A model generated the notes under the pieces. The model ran no database searches, was not told the DNA's origin, and worked only from the letters and a program-made list of their open reading frames with translations. Positions 11,627 through 23,125 of a DNA stretch of 64,000 bases are shown here, in pieces. Each line of letters opens with the position of its first letter. The stretch's first letter is position 1. Origin of the DNA: Humulus lupulus (taxonomy: Eukaryota > Streptophyta > Magnoliopsida > Rosales > Cannabaceae); the NCBI RefSeq assembly GCF_963169125.1, contig NC_084794.1, positions 90,999,018 to 91,063,017 of the forward strand, in the 5' to 3' direction. The position numbers were made by a program, and so were the translations under genes.

Positions 11627-13539
11627 AGAGTCATATTTCCAAATGAAATTTTCATTAGACCATTCCTACAATTTATGAGAGCATTGGCAGTAGCAAGGAA
11701 AGGTCTTCCAAGGATAATAGGAATATTTGACTCCATATTAACCACAGATTGAGTATCAAGAACAAGGAAATCCATGGGGTAATAGAATTTTTCAATTTGA
11801 ACTAAAACATCCTCAACAATACCCTAAGGCTTTTTAATGGAGCGGTCAACAAGTTGTAGCACAACAGATGTTGGCTTCATTTCTCTATGACCAAGTTGCG
11901 AGTACATAGAATAAGGCATGAGATTTTATGCTCGCACTAAGGTCAAGTAAGGCTCGACTGACTTCATGGGTCCTAATGTGACAAGAGATGGTGGGACAAC
12001 CCGGATCTTTTTATTTTGGCAGTGTCTTTTGCTCAATTACCGCACTCACTTGTTCTATTAAGAAAGTAGACTTTTTGACATGATGCTTCCTTTTTGCAGT
12101 GCATAGATCCTTGATGATTTTGGCATAAGCCGACACTTGTTTTATGATGTGAAGCAAAGGAAGATTAATCTTCACTTGTGTCAAGTGCTCAAGGATTTCA
12201 ACTCGGTTATCAAGAATTTTCCCAATAGGGTTCAAAGCCTGAGGAAATGGAACTTTTGCAGAAGCATTGGTTGGTGCACTCACAGGAATATCATTTGGAA
12301 TGCTTGAAGTAGTGGTCTTAATGGATGTATCTTCTAAAGTTTTACCACTTATAGCTGTGATGGCATTGACCTCCTTAACATTTTGATCGTTGGAGTTGGA
12401 GGATTGGGCCATGTGTTGGCCTTACACATTGAATTTAGGTTGGGAAGGAAGTTTTCCTTTTTCCGGAATGGCCAAGGATTCAGTCAATTTTGAGAATTGT
12501 CATTTCATTTCTTTGATTTCCTCCATCATTTGGCGATTTATTTTTGTTTGTTCCTTTATGAATGCATGAAGGGTATTCTTGAGAGAATTTTGTTGTGGAT
12601 GAGCATTGTATTGAGGTGCAGAATACGCCTTTGGTGGTTGAGCTTGAAGATCGTTTCTCCATTGGTTTCTGGACAACTGAGCTTGGTTAGAATCTCTCCA
12701 ACTGAAATTTGGGCGGTTTCTCCAACCAGGGTTATATGTATGGGAGAATGGCTTGTTATATGCCCCTAACCATTTTTTGTCACTAAGATGTCAAACTATT
12801 TTTTCAAAGCTTCGAGCTGGGCTTTAACACTATCTTCCTCTCAAAGTTGATAGATCTCAAATGGTTTATGTCGGTTGGTGCTATCAGTCGCACTTGGACC
12901 AATAGTCCAGGTGTGAGATTTTTTGCGGTTTCTTCGAGATATTCAAGAGCATCATCTAACTCTTTTTAAAGGAATCAATTGCATAACATTTCTACAAACT
13001 AGCACTCACAACTTGTGAGGCCTTCATAGAAGTAACTGACCAAACGCCAGTTCTCATAGGTGCGGGCACTAATTCAACAGATCCTTGAATCTTTCCCAGA
13101 CTTGATCGAAAGTTTCATTGTCCTTTTGGGAAAATGTGGAAATCGGTCGTTTTAGACTTTTGGTCTTGTGGCTAGGGAAGTATTTCAGAAAGAAAGATTT
13201 GGTCATTTCCTTCCATGTTCCAATAGACCTAGGTCTCAAAGAGTATAACCAGCTTTTGGCTTTGTTCTTCAAGGAGAAAAGGAAGAACATTAGTCGCACA
13301 GAATTGACATTTTCATCTTGGTTATAGAACGTGGCTACCACCTCCTCGAATTCTCTAATATGCACGTATGGGCTTTCGTTTTCCATTCCATGAAATGCGG
13401 GCAAGAGTTGAATCATGCCAGGTTTAAAGTCTAACACAGGCATATTAGGAGGGAATATAATGCATGAAGGCGTGGAAGTGTGAGTATGATAGAGGTATTC
13501 ATTGAGAGTTCTTGGTTGGATTTCATCATTGTGAGCCAT
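11627..13539 (-). pseudogene. Athila-type gag and protease remnant
   Basis: Capsid/nucleocapsid and protease remnant. The frame opens at 13539 with MAHNDEIQPRTLNEYL. A retrotransposon gag domain follows (FHGMENESPYVHIREFEEV, FFLFSLKNKAKSWLYSL, WERFKDLLN), ending at 13069. Below that the frame is broken by several stops (13069 to about 12660), although recognisable segments remain at 12662-12480 and 12412-12011. The protease segment at 11775-11590 carries IILGRPFLATANALI, typical of gypsy proteases downstream of the active site. The DTG-like active-site stretch is not in an open frame. The solo LTR at 9422-11626 cuts the protease in two. Confidence 0.8.
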
Positions 13540-14732
13540 TGCAAATGGATTATTATCAACTAATGTGTGTGGAGAAGCAGAAATGGTGGAAGGAGTTCAG
13601 AAGGAGTGGTGGATGAATTGGAAGAAGTTTCACTAGAAGTTTCGTGATGATTCATCTATTATCAGAAATGAGAATTAAATTTATTTTATGTTTTTATTTT
13701 TTTAATTTTTTTTGTTGAACTTGTTCCCAGGTAGATTTGGAGGTTTTGGGGTGATCCCCAACGCCTTACTAGAACTCCCCGAGGTTACTAAGTAATTATG
13801 GTGGATCAGAAGTTAAACATTTTCGACCAAATAATTTTTAAGCAGAGTAAAATTGCTTATTTTGACAGAACAAGCTTGATTTTCTTATAGTAATAAGTTC
13901 AAAAATTTAACAGTGCAAATGTATTTGCTCGAAATGTTCCCAGGCCGAATGGGAAGGTTGTTAAGGTACCACTTTAGACTCACACTTTCCTTAGACAGAA
14001 CTCCCTGAGGTTCTTAGGTAAGTGTGGAGGGTAACACTATCACAAACCTTATTTAACAACCAATCTTTCTAAACAAAACAATATCAGTTTTTACCATTTG
14101 TAATATTACACAATTGTTCTCAATACTAAGCGTTTTATGATTGAAATTTTATGAACAATTTTATGCAATTCTATGCTTTTTTTTTCAAGGGGGAACTAAA
14201 TTTTAAGGAAAGCTAAGACAAAGAGAATGTAAAGTCTAAACTAAGAAACCTAAAGCAACAAAATAATCAACACAAAAATAAAGTAAAGAGAGAAAGCAAT
14301 CTACTTAACAATATTTATCAAGAAAGATGTAATTTTTTAAAGATAAAATAACAAGCTTAATTTTTTTTTACAAATATTTATTAAACTTAAAAAAAATTAA
14401 AATTAAAAATTAAGAAAGAAAAATGAAATTAGAGTTAACTAAAAAGAAAAAAAAATATAAGTTTTTTATATAGTTTTTTTTTATGTAACCGAAAAGAAAG
14501 AAAGAAAATAACTATATATTTTTGCTCTCTTTTTTTACGCTTTTCTCTTTTTTTTTTTAATTTGTTTTAACATTATTAAAATTAACCAAAGATTAGCAAA
14601 TAGGAAAAAAAAACACACACACACACACAATAGGAAGAACACTACGCTAACACAATATTAATACCAACAAAAATATAAGTAAAGCTACTAACATCTTGGT
14701 AAAAATTCCACTAAAACTCTTGAAAAACTACC
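13540..14732 (-). other. Athila-type leader between primer site and gag
   Basis: About 1.2 kb of non-coding, AT-rich sequence between the primer binding site and gag. It contains long A and T runs, an (AC)n microsatellite at about 14612-14629 and two similar blocks with CCTAGGT/CCCAGG-like segments near 13730-13800 and 13935-14040. Long leaders of this kind are usual in Athila elements. I see no open frame worth calling. Confidence 0.55.
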
Positions 14733-14750
14733 TCCCCGTCAACGATGCCA
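14733..14750 (-). other. Degenerate primer binding site (tRNA-Asp type)
   Basis: On the minus strand the sequence just downstream of the LTR reads TGGCATCGTTGACGGGGA. Athila and Tat elements typically carry TGGCGCCGTTGCCGGGGA, complementary to the 3' end of tRNA-Asp. Three positions differ, consistent with decay. Five bases separate it from the LTR end. Confidence 0.7.
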
Positions 14751-14755
14751 AAATT

Positions 14756-16746
14756 TGATTAACGCCCAAAACGTCCATCCACTAAGCAGTGGTTGTACTG
14801 TATATGGGTTGTTGATTCCACAAGGAGGTAAGAACAAAAGTATTAGTAGAAAAATAAACACAAAAGATTAGTACAAAGTATGGAAATAGAGATTTGAGAT
14901 TTTTTTTGTTGTCTTTTTTATGAAATGATAAAATGAGACAAGTGAAATAAAAATAAGATGTAATCAAGAGTTGAAAAGTAGAAATGTTTCAAGAATCATT
15001 CATATGCTTGTTTAGTTACTTAGTTACTTGATTTACAAAACTACACAAGTAAATAAGTCACATCCCAACATTTACTTGGAAAGTCTAACATTAAAGTCCA
15101 TCTTATTTTCTAACAAAAGTCCATTTGAGTTATAAAGTTCTTTACTTTAGGAGCACAATGTTAATCTTATGAAAAATATAAAATGACAAAATACCCAAGG
15201 GCAATAATGTAATAGAAGATTAGAAATAAAATTATATATCAATATTACTTTTACTAATTAGAAACATATAAAAAGAGCATGACTAATCCTATATATCATT
15301 AGCACAAGTAAATAAATATAACAAAATAAAGATGAGATTGAAATAACATAAACAACTCAAATGCATTATATTAAGAACATAGTAAATCAAAGTAGCAAAA
15401 TAACACCTCTAGCATATGGAATCATTCTTAACCTTCCTAGGAAGATTAGTCTCACAAAATTCTAAGAAGAAAGTATGAGAAGAAAGTGAGTAGAAATTTT
15501 GCTATAGTTTCTTTACTCTCCAAAAATTACATACCAAATATGAAAGAAAAGTCCATATTTATAGAAGAAGAAAATGACTAAAAAGAAATTAAACTACAAA
15601 TGGGGTTTACAAAATAAATCTGAAACATTAATAATAAAATATGATTTTGAAAAATCAAATCTTATTATTAATATTAACCTAGTTATTTTAGTGAATGGTC
15701 ATCATGCCCATTTTTCTAAATCAATACAAAATATGAGCTTTAAAGCTCAAAATGGAAGGGTCCAAGGCCCAAAGTGCACACAAAATGGGCTGGAAGGTGG
15801 CAGCTGGAACTTTGACCAAGTCGCAGCCAATAGAAAAACGCCACGTGTCGCGACTGTTAGCAAGGGAAAAAAGAAGGCAGGCGGGCTGGGTTAGACACGG
15901 GTCCGGGTCAGGCAGGGCTGCTCGCGGGTCGGTCCGGGCGTGGGGCTGCTGGCAGCATGGACAGGTGGCGAGCAGGCAGAGCACCATGGCGCGCTACTAG
16001 CAGAGGAGAAGTAGTGGGCCTGGGGCTGCTTTGGGTCGATTCTTGTTGGGTTTGGACCACGAAAATGCCATTTTTTCATTTTTCTTTTTCAGTTTTAATA
16101 ATTTCAGTTCTTTTACTTTCCCAAATGCCAAAAATGCAATTTATTCCTGAAAATTAAACACAAAATAAATTACAATTAATATTTTCCAATAAAAAAATAT
16201 TGCAATAAATTCATGAAAATACTAATTAAAACTTAATTTATTTTGAACTTTAAAACTAATAAATCGGCCATGGTCAGGGGTTTATGGTGGCCGCGACCAC
16301 CACTCTTTGACTCCTAGGCTGGGGCCTGGAATAATCCTCGCCGCGGCCAGCACACTTTTCCAGCGTGCTTACATTTTTCTTCATTTTTTTGTGTTTCTTC
16401 AACTGCAACCCCTGACGATATTTTAACCATAACTTCCTCGATATAACTCGGAATTAGACAATTTAAAAATCTATGGAAAGCTAAGAAAAATATATCAAAC
16501 TTGTATTTCTAGAAATATTTTCAAAAAGTATTAAAAAATTATCAAAATAAAGTGTGAAGTTTCAGACTTGTAATTCTGAGCTTAACCATTGCTTGTAAAA
16601 ACATCCCAAATTCATTCTTTTTCATCCAAATAACTTGAAAATCCTAAAAACACAAAATAAACTTATTAAACATATATAAATAAATAATAAAGTGCATAAT
16701 TATAGAAGAATAATGAATTAAAAATAGTCAAATTCGATACTTATCA
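14756..16746 (-). repeat. 5' LTR of the Athila-type element, 1991 bp
   Basis: On the minus strand it begins TGATAAGTATCG at 16746 and ends GTTAATCA at 14756, next to the primer site. A TATA-like CTATAAATATGG lies on the minus strand near 15550, consistent with an LTR promoter. A GC-rich patch (about 15840-16030) interrupts otherwise AT-rich DNA. No second copy of this LTR is visible in the window. Confidence 0.75.
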
Positions 16747-16954
16747 CTTCCATTTTTCTTCTTTTTTTGTACTTATTTTTTTCTCCTTCAATTTTTTTTT
16801 TTCTATTTTTCACACGTTTAGTTTAACATTACATGATTATCTTACTATTTTATTATTTACATTCTTTTATTATTGTAATTATTTCTTACAGTTTTTTCCA
16901 CTATATGTAAAAAAATTCAAATCAATTTTTTGTAGCCTTTTCTTTTTACCGTAA

Positions 16955-17530
16955 CTCTTATAGGAACATCCAAATTTGGGAAAAAAACAATAAAACTATG
17001 AAAACATGAATAGATAACCAATTAACCTGATGAGAACATTCAAATCTAGAAAAAAAAATTACATGAAAATGTGAATGGGTAACTAGTTATCCTAGTGGGA
17101 ACATCCAAATCTGGAAAGAAAAAAATATATATGAAAACTTGAATGAGTAACCTTGATAGGAACATCCAAATTCGGAAAGAAAAAAATAGATATGAAAACG
17201 TGAATGGATAACCAGTTACCCTGATGGGAACATTCAACTATGCAGAAAAACAAAATATGATAAAAATATGAATAGGTAACCAGTTACCCTAGTGGAAACA
17301 TCCAAAATTGGTAAAAAAATAGATTTGAAAACTTGAATGGGTAACCAGTAACCCTGATAGGAACGTCCAAATTCGGAAAGAAAAAATAGATATAAAAAAC
17401 ATGAATGTTACCCTAATGTAAGCATTCAAATTAAAAAAAAATGATATGAAAATGTGAATGGGTACCCGGTTATCCTGATGGGAACATCCAAATTTGAAAA
17501 AAAAATCATATCTGAAAACGTGATTGTAAT
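16955..17530 (+). repeat. Degenerate minisatellite, ~60-65 bp unit, palindromic core
   Basis: About nine imperfect units, each with GGAACATCCAAAT, then an A-rich stretch, TGAAAACNTGAATGG and a palindromic core of the form GTAACCAGTTACC (for example near 17079, 17208, 17275, 17341). Copies differ by several bases and some lack parts. T-rich sequence lies to the left (16747-16830) and a purine-rich stretch to the right (17680-17780). The same core recurs in the array at 46750-47285. Confidence 0.8.
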
Positions 17531-18640
17531 TAGTTACTTAACCTAAATAAGCAAAAAATAGTCACGGTCTTTAAAAAAAATGTAAAAAAAAAGCTAGAAC
17601 AAAAAAATTAATTTGATTTTTTTATGTATAGTAAAAAAAATAAGTACAGTAGTAAAAAAATGATAATAAATATTTTGAGTTGAAGGGGAGGTGATTGAAT
17701 AAGAAGCTTTTTCCAAAAAGGTTTAACAAAGAGGGAGGAGAAATAAGACGTCGTAGAGAAGAGAAGTTGAAGAGATGAAAACTAAATATAGTAAAGTGAA
17801 AATGTATTTGTGATTTTAAATTGTAACATTAAATTATGAAAAATAAACATTAAACGATATAAAAACAATAAAATAAATTAAGTTCTATTTTTAAAATACC
17901 AAGTCAATATTGTATAATGAAACTAATATAAAAACAATCAAATGAAAAATACTTAAATAATTAAAATAATTTCTTAATTTAAATAAACTTAATTAATAGT
18001 AAAACTATGACATAAAACAATTTTTATACAAAAATATGGGAAATTAAATTCATAAAATTGAAAATTCATTAAAAAAAAGCCATAAAATAAGTTTTTTTTT
18101 TTTTTAAAAAGCCATATTTTTGTATACTTGTTAAAAAAAAGCCATAAAACATGTAATTTCATTTTCTTCTCATGCTTCATTTTCACATCTCATCAATTAA
18201 ATTGTTCTTATTTTCGTGAGCATCTTTTATATAAGTCCAGTCACACATTTTTTATGTAACTTAGATTGTTTATTAATTTTGGTGTATTCATCATATTGTA
18301 TGTATATTACAGCATTCTGCCAGTGGTATTTTGCCGCTTTTTTATATATGGTATGATGTCCTGACAAATTAAAAGTTAGAATCAATTTAATCGAGTTCAA
18401 TTAATTTGTGTCTTTAACATATACATCTTCCAGATGCAATTAATGATGTAGAATTGCAACTGTGTTTTGAATTAATATCAATGTTAAATAGGATTTACAG
18501 TAATGCATACATTATCAAGCTCTTTATCTGATCAATCTTTTTCATCTATCATTTTATTATTTTTAGCTTTTTTTTTCTCTTTTCAATTTTTGTCTTTAAC
18601 TTTACTAATCTAATCTTTAGTTATGTTTTGTCTCTCTAGG
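17531..18640. other. AT-rich non-coding stretch
   Basis: No gene seen. It contains a purine-rich patch at 17680-17790, then very AT-rich sequence. Three copies of an AAAAAGCCAT motif occur near 18070-18145, two of them followed by AAAAT or ATTTTTGTATA, which gives a small local repeat. From 18540 to 18640 the DNA is T-rich and ends in a splice-acceptor-like CTCTCTAG. Confidence 0.5.
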
Positions 18641-18660
18641 ATACGACATAGCCCAATTAT

Positions 18661-18935
18661 CATCGCGACCACTTAGAAGTTTATTGGGCGTTATCAAATC
18701 CACACACCGGAAAAGTTGTAAAGACTTACGGGAAGTGGTTTAACAACTATGTTGTTCGACTCATGTGAGATACCATATCCCGGATAGTCACACGTTGGCA
18801 TGATGTGGCCTCGAGTGATATCGAGGTCATTCGTCAAAGATTATTCGTGAATGTCTTACTAGAGTTCGATGATGTTGTATCCACCCAACTAGAATTCAAT
18901 GATGAGGACGATGATGCTACCAACATGTGTTTTGT
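18661..18935 (+). pseudogene. Possible transposase-related remnant
   Basis: From about 18661 one frame reads DHLEVYWALSNPHTGKVV, then YGKWFNNYVVRLM, a stop at about 18767, and continues DTISRIVTRWHDVASSDIEV to an acidic tail near 18910. It is preceded by a pyrimidine tract and CTAG that look like a 3' splice site. The style (WHD, IEVIRQRLF) recalls plant CACTA-associated proteins and CACTA-like repeats lie just downstream, but I cannot place it in a family with certainty. It could also be a fragment of an unknown host gene. Confidence 0.3.
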
Positions 18936-18937
18936 TA

Positions 18938-19184
18938 AATGACAATTTGGACCGTATGTTTTACAAAATAGATCAAAATAGTACCCTATATTCAATTTTG
19001 ATCAAAATATTTTCAATTATAAGATCAATTCTTAGGTCATTGGCAATGTGATTGGTTCAGAGAAGCGGAGAAGGTGGTTAAGGAGTTGAGAAAAAATTTT
19101 ATATTTGAAAATATTTTGACCAAAATTGAGTTTATGTTACTATTTTGATCAATTTTGTAAAACACAAGATATGAATTGTCATTC
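18938..19184. mobile_element. Fold-back MITE, ~247 bp
   Basis: The left arm (about 18938-19020) and the right arm (about 19100-19184) are inverted copies of each other over roughly 80 bases with scattered mismatches. Shared blocks are AATGACAATT, GTTTTACAAAAT, GATCAAAATAGTA and CAATTTTG followed by TCAAAATATTTTCAA. The loop is about 80 bp. No open frame is present. I could not identify a convincing TSD, so the superfamily is not assigned. Confidence 0.65.
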
Positions 19185-19269
19185 AATAAAATATAGGGGC
19201 CGATCGCATATTTGGAAAAATCACAGGGTCAAATTGGTATTTTTCATAAAAGTATAAAAAATAAATAAT

Positions 19270-19745
19270 CAAAGGCTTTTCCCGATGCTTTTTTTCGCCG
19301 AGAAAAGCCACTTATTTTTTTGTCGGAGACCATACTTTTACCGGTGCATTTTTTTGTGCTGGAAAAAGTCTAATGTCAGCGACTTTTCCCAACATTTTTT
19401 TTGCATTGGGCCAACTTTTATTGTTAGAAAAAATTTACTGAGAATCTTTTCCTGCGTGCAAAATTAATAGCGTCGGTAAAAGTGTGTAAAATTATCGGCA
19501 CAAAAATGCACTTGTAAAGGTCCTTTTCACAATCTCAGCTATGAATTTTTTTGATCGTGTGTTATTTTTCTTTATGCGTTTACACATCAGTGATAGCTAT
19601 TTTTGCCAACGCATTGTATTTTGTGCTGGAAAAAGTACATTAAGTGACAAACCTTTCCTAACGGTCTTTGTCGATACAAAAACACATCACGAAAAGTGTA
19701 TGGAATTTTGTCGACGCAATTGTGGACTTTTGCACTAGCAAAAGT
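19270..19745 (+). repeat. CACTA-like interspersed repeats
   Basis: A series of short, diverged motifs of the type GTCGG(T/A)AAAAG and CTTTTCCCGA/CGCCGAGAAAAG occurs in both orientations (19273-19310, 19321-19350, 19420-19480, 19640-19745), separated by poly-T stretches. Subterminal arrays of this style are typical of CACTA (En/Spm) transposons in plants. No CACTA terminus or 3-bp TSD was found, so this is probably an internal remnant. Confidence 0.4.
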
Positions 19746-20556
19746 CTTTTCTTGGTCTGTTTGACGTATGTATATAACTTCTGTATTTTTAAATAATATC
19801 AAAAGTAAATTTATTTATTTATAATTATTTGATTTATAAATTACATAATTTTCACTGCTTCAAATTTACATAATTTCTTAAAATATATATATTATTTTTT
19901 TTGTTTTATAGAAGACCAATGTTAATGCTTGTCATGAAAAGGGGTGGAAATTAGACCCGGTACCCATTTTAAATGATCCACTTTAATTTTAACTCTTATT
20001 TAAGTACCCAAATTTTCAATTAATGTACCCATTATATCCCTTCAATTACATGCTTTTTTTTCTCCTTAAACACGCTACAATTAGAATGCATTTCCAATTT
20101 AACTATAATATGACACATATAATACATATTATAACAACACTTAGAACCATGTGCTCAAATAAGAGTAATTTGAGAAGTCTCATGATAATAATGGATAAAG
20201 TTCAACTAAATATATTTAGTGTCTAATTTTAGTTAACTACTCCTAAAAGTTGGTAGTTTTCAACTTTTCCCTGAAAATGGAGGGCATAGCTCGACGTCCA
20301 TTTTAGGAACATGGGCAGGTTGTGTATATATCATGGTTTAATACATCATATTTTACGCTTCTATATCCAGCTAGGTTAAGTTTCAAACGCTATTAGTTGT
20401 TTATTTGTGAGAAGAGACCATTTCAGCTCAATTTGTAGTTAGACTTACATTAAGTAATAATTGTTTGATCAATCGAACTATGATTGATGGTTATTATTGG
20501 GTGAACAAAATGCATCTTCTAATGAGATAAAATTAGGTCCCCAATATTCATATATC
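19746..20556. other. AT-rich non-coding stretch
   Basis: No gene, repeat array or RNA gene that I can support. It ends at the target site (ATTTC, 20557-20561) of the element beginning at 20562. Confidence 0.6.
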
Positions 20557-20561
20557 ATTTC

Positions 20562-23013
20562 TGTAATGTCCCAAATTTCCTAATAAGGTTTAGGATCTTG
20601 ATTAGGAGGCTGGGAGGGCCATAATTGATTTATTATGCTATATAATGTTAATGTGCATGTTTATGTGAATTATATTATTATATGATGATAAATGCATGCA
20701 TATGGGTCCACATTTTATTATAAGGGCATTTTGGTAATTTGGCCCGTTGAGGGCGTGATTGTGTATTTTCATGCATGTGGGTGAATTATAGATAATACCA
20801 CATTATATGTGGATTGCTTCGAGCCATTCGGCATGAGACGATCATGGAATGCAAGTTATCGGTCTAGTCATAACGGGATTAAGTTCAAGGCTCGGGGTGA
20901 GTCTCAGGATGTTTTAATGATTAGAACGTTGCCGGGAATTAAAGGGTAACGGGATATGAATTATTAGCATTTGAGAATATTGAGAATAACGGGAATTCGA
21001 GGGTGTTAATTATAATTAACGAGATAGGTGGGAAAGGACGATTTTACCCTTGGAAGTCTTTAGAGGGATTTATTTGACCTAGGGGCAAAATGGTCTTTTC
21101 ACCTCTAAGATATATATCAATCCTTGATGTTGTAGAAAATGTAAGAAAACAGAGCATCATCATCCTCATATCTCTCCCTCTCGTACATATTCTTCTCTCC
21201 TTCTTCCTTTTGATTTTTGAAAGCTAAATAAAAGAAACAAGCTAGGAGATCAAAGTTTGGAGTCTATAAACTTGATTCATTCATTGAAGAGGACCCAAAA
21301 CCAGCTTGAGGTAAGAAATCATCCATGAACTTTAATCTTTACTCTATTTTTCTTTTAGTTTTCAGTCAAGGAGATTTTGATGTGGATAGTTAGGAATTAG
21401 TGGAAGTTTTGAGTAAGATTGATTGGGTTTTGATGAGGTTGTGATATGTATGAAGTTTAGGGGTTGAGTGGCATGTTTGGGTGATGTTTGGGGCTGGTTT
21501 GAAGGTTTGGTTTCAATGGAAATCGCAAGGAGGGAAAACCAGAAAGTTTATGGTCTGTAGTTGGCGCAGCAGCGCCATTGCTGGCGCGGTAGTGCTAGGC
21601 AGGGCAGAGAGCTGGGCCTCTCTGACTTGAAATAGCACCTCAGCACCATTCAATAGGGCTGCAGCACTGGTCCATTTTCCAGCAAGCCTATTTTAGGGCT
21701 CGGGATGACTTTTAAGGCTCAGGGATAGGTTCCTTTACCCCGTCTGGGTAGATTGAGAGTGCGGGATGGATCCCAAGAGCGTGGTTTTAGATTATAAACC
21801 TTTTTATGATTTATTTTATTGATGGGATTCCATATTTGGTCATGACTAGGTGACCGCTAAAGGATCAAAGGATTGATCATTCTCAAGGGCTGTTCTTTTA
21901 CTAATTCTTGCTCGAACCCGAGGTAAGAAAACTGCACCCTGTGTATATGACATGCATGGTTGTTGTTGAGATATGTTGGTTGATAAATGTGGACATTGAT
22001 TGCATATTAAATGCTAGCGAATATTGGTTACTTGTATATGGTACTGACTAGTCAGGGATACTGACCTAAGAGTCAGAAATGGCATAAGTGTCCTGAACGC
22101 AGGGCCGAATGAAGATTAGATCTAATCGATATCAGCGTTGAATGACTCTAAGGTATTAACGTTGGACCGACCCTAAGGTCGATGAAACCTATAAGCGCTT
22201 GGCTAGTCTAAGACTAGTACTCAGAGCTAGGGCCTAAGGCCTAGGTGACTGCTTGTCACATGGCTAGGGAACAGTGTTCCATACTTATGACTCTAGGGTC
22301 ATGAGGAAGGTTATGTTGATGACTAGTCATCATGCACCTATCCTGTTTAAGCTAGTGAAAGGTTCACTTATCTATAAAGCCTCGGTGACCCTATCGTCAC
22401 ATGGCTATTGGGAATAAATCCACCTTAGTGACTATTACAACTGTCACTCTGCTATTTGGGGCTAAAAGCCCTGGATAATTATTATGATCATTGGTTGATG
22501 TGTTATACTCAAAATTACGTGGACTCATTTGCCTGCTTGAATAGGGCTATATCTGCTAGGTGTGTGCCTTATGATTTGATGACATGTTATTACTGTTCAT
22601 GAGCATATTAAGTTTTCTTGCTGGGCTTCGGCTCACGGGTGCTATGTGGTGCAGGTAAAGGCAAAAGAAAGCTGGACCATCCTTGAGTTGGAGAGCTTAC
22701 GTGATGATGTGTACATATGCAGCTGCTCGACCACCACGGCCGAGGTTTGAAGGGGAACTAAGGTTAAACCCTGTTTTGCCGCCTAAATCGGCCGGTTGTA
22801 AATATTTTCTTGTAATAGACCTCTAAATTTTATTTTTGGGATCCCAATGTATATAATAAACGTTCTAATGAAACGTTATATCTTAACCAAAATTTTTAAT
22901 CCCTAAACCGCTAATCATACTTAGTTACACGATTTTGGCCAAATGACTCGATTAGCGAGTTTAGCACTGCTTACAAGGCACACTGTAACGGTCCCTGGAG
23001 TTAGGGCGTTACA
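20562..23013 (+). repeat. 5' LTR, 2452 bp
   Basis: It begins TGTAATGTCCC and ends GGGCGTTACA. It aligns along its whole length with 27014-29433, with a few indels: the second copy lacks about 11 bases near 21490 and about 20 bases near 21575 relative to this one. It contains no protein-coding frame of note. A GGTAAG splice-donor-like site follows a leader near 21310, and a conserved block (CTTCGGCTCAC, then TGTGGTGCAGGTAA) lies near 22625-22660. Confidence 0.9.
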
Positions 23014-23017
23014 ACTT

Positions 23018-23029
23018 TGGTATCAGAGC
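23018..23029 (+). other. Primer binding site, initiator tRNA-Met
   Basis: TGGTATCAGAGC starts four bases after the 5' LTR. This is the complement of the 3' end of plant initiator tRNA-Met and is the usual primer site of copia elements and chromoviruses. It fixes the orientation of the outer element as plus. Confidence 0.92.
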
Positions 23030-23125
23030 GAGCCAAGGTTTATGGTTCCTAAAGACAAGCTGGGCATGTACACTCGTCACTGAAGATAGCTTCACTCAGG
23101 GAATGGTAACTATTTCTGTAGTTAT

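Larger units (their letters stand above)
4100..16746 (-). mobile_element. Athila-type Ty3/gypsy retrotransposon, degenerate, nested
   Basis: On the minus strand the order is 5' LTR (16746-14756), degenerate primer site (14750-14733), long leader, gag, protease, reverse transcriptase, RNase H and integrase, which is Ty3/gypsy order. The gag and protease sequences, the long leader and the Asp-type primer site fit the Athila lineage. Two solo LTRs (5408-7276 and 9422-11626) interrupt it, and the coding sequence resumes cleanly across both once one TSD copy is removed. Many stops and frameshifts show it is old. The left limit is approximate because no 3' LTR was found. Confidence 0.82.

Noticed and set aside
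15574..16157. Several overlapping frames of 60-106 codons in the GC-rich patch of the Athila LTR
   Set aside because: They lie inside an LTR, overlap each other on both strands and show no recognisable domain.
16955..17530. CRISPR-like periodic repeat with palindromic core
   Set aside because: This is a plant nuclear context; the units are degenerate, spacers are not unique sequence, and no cas genes exist. It is a minisatellite.
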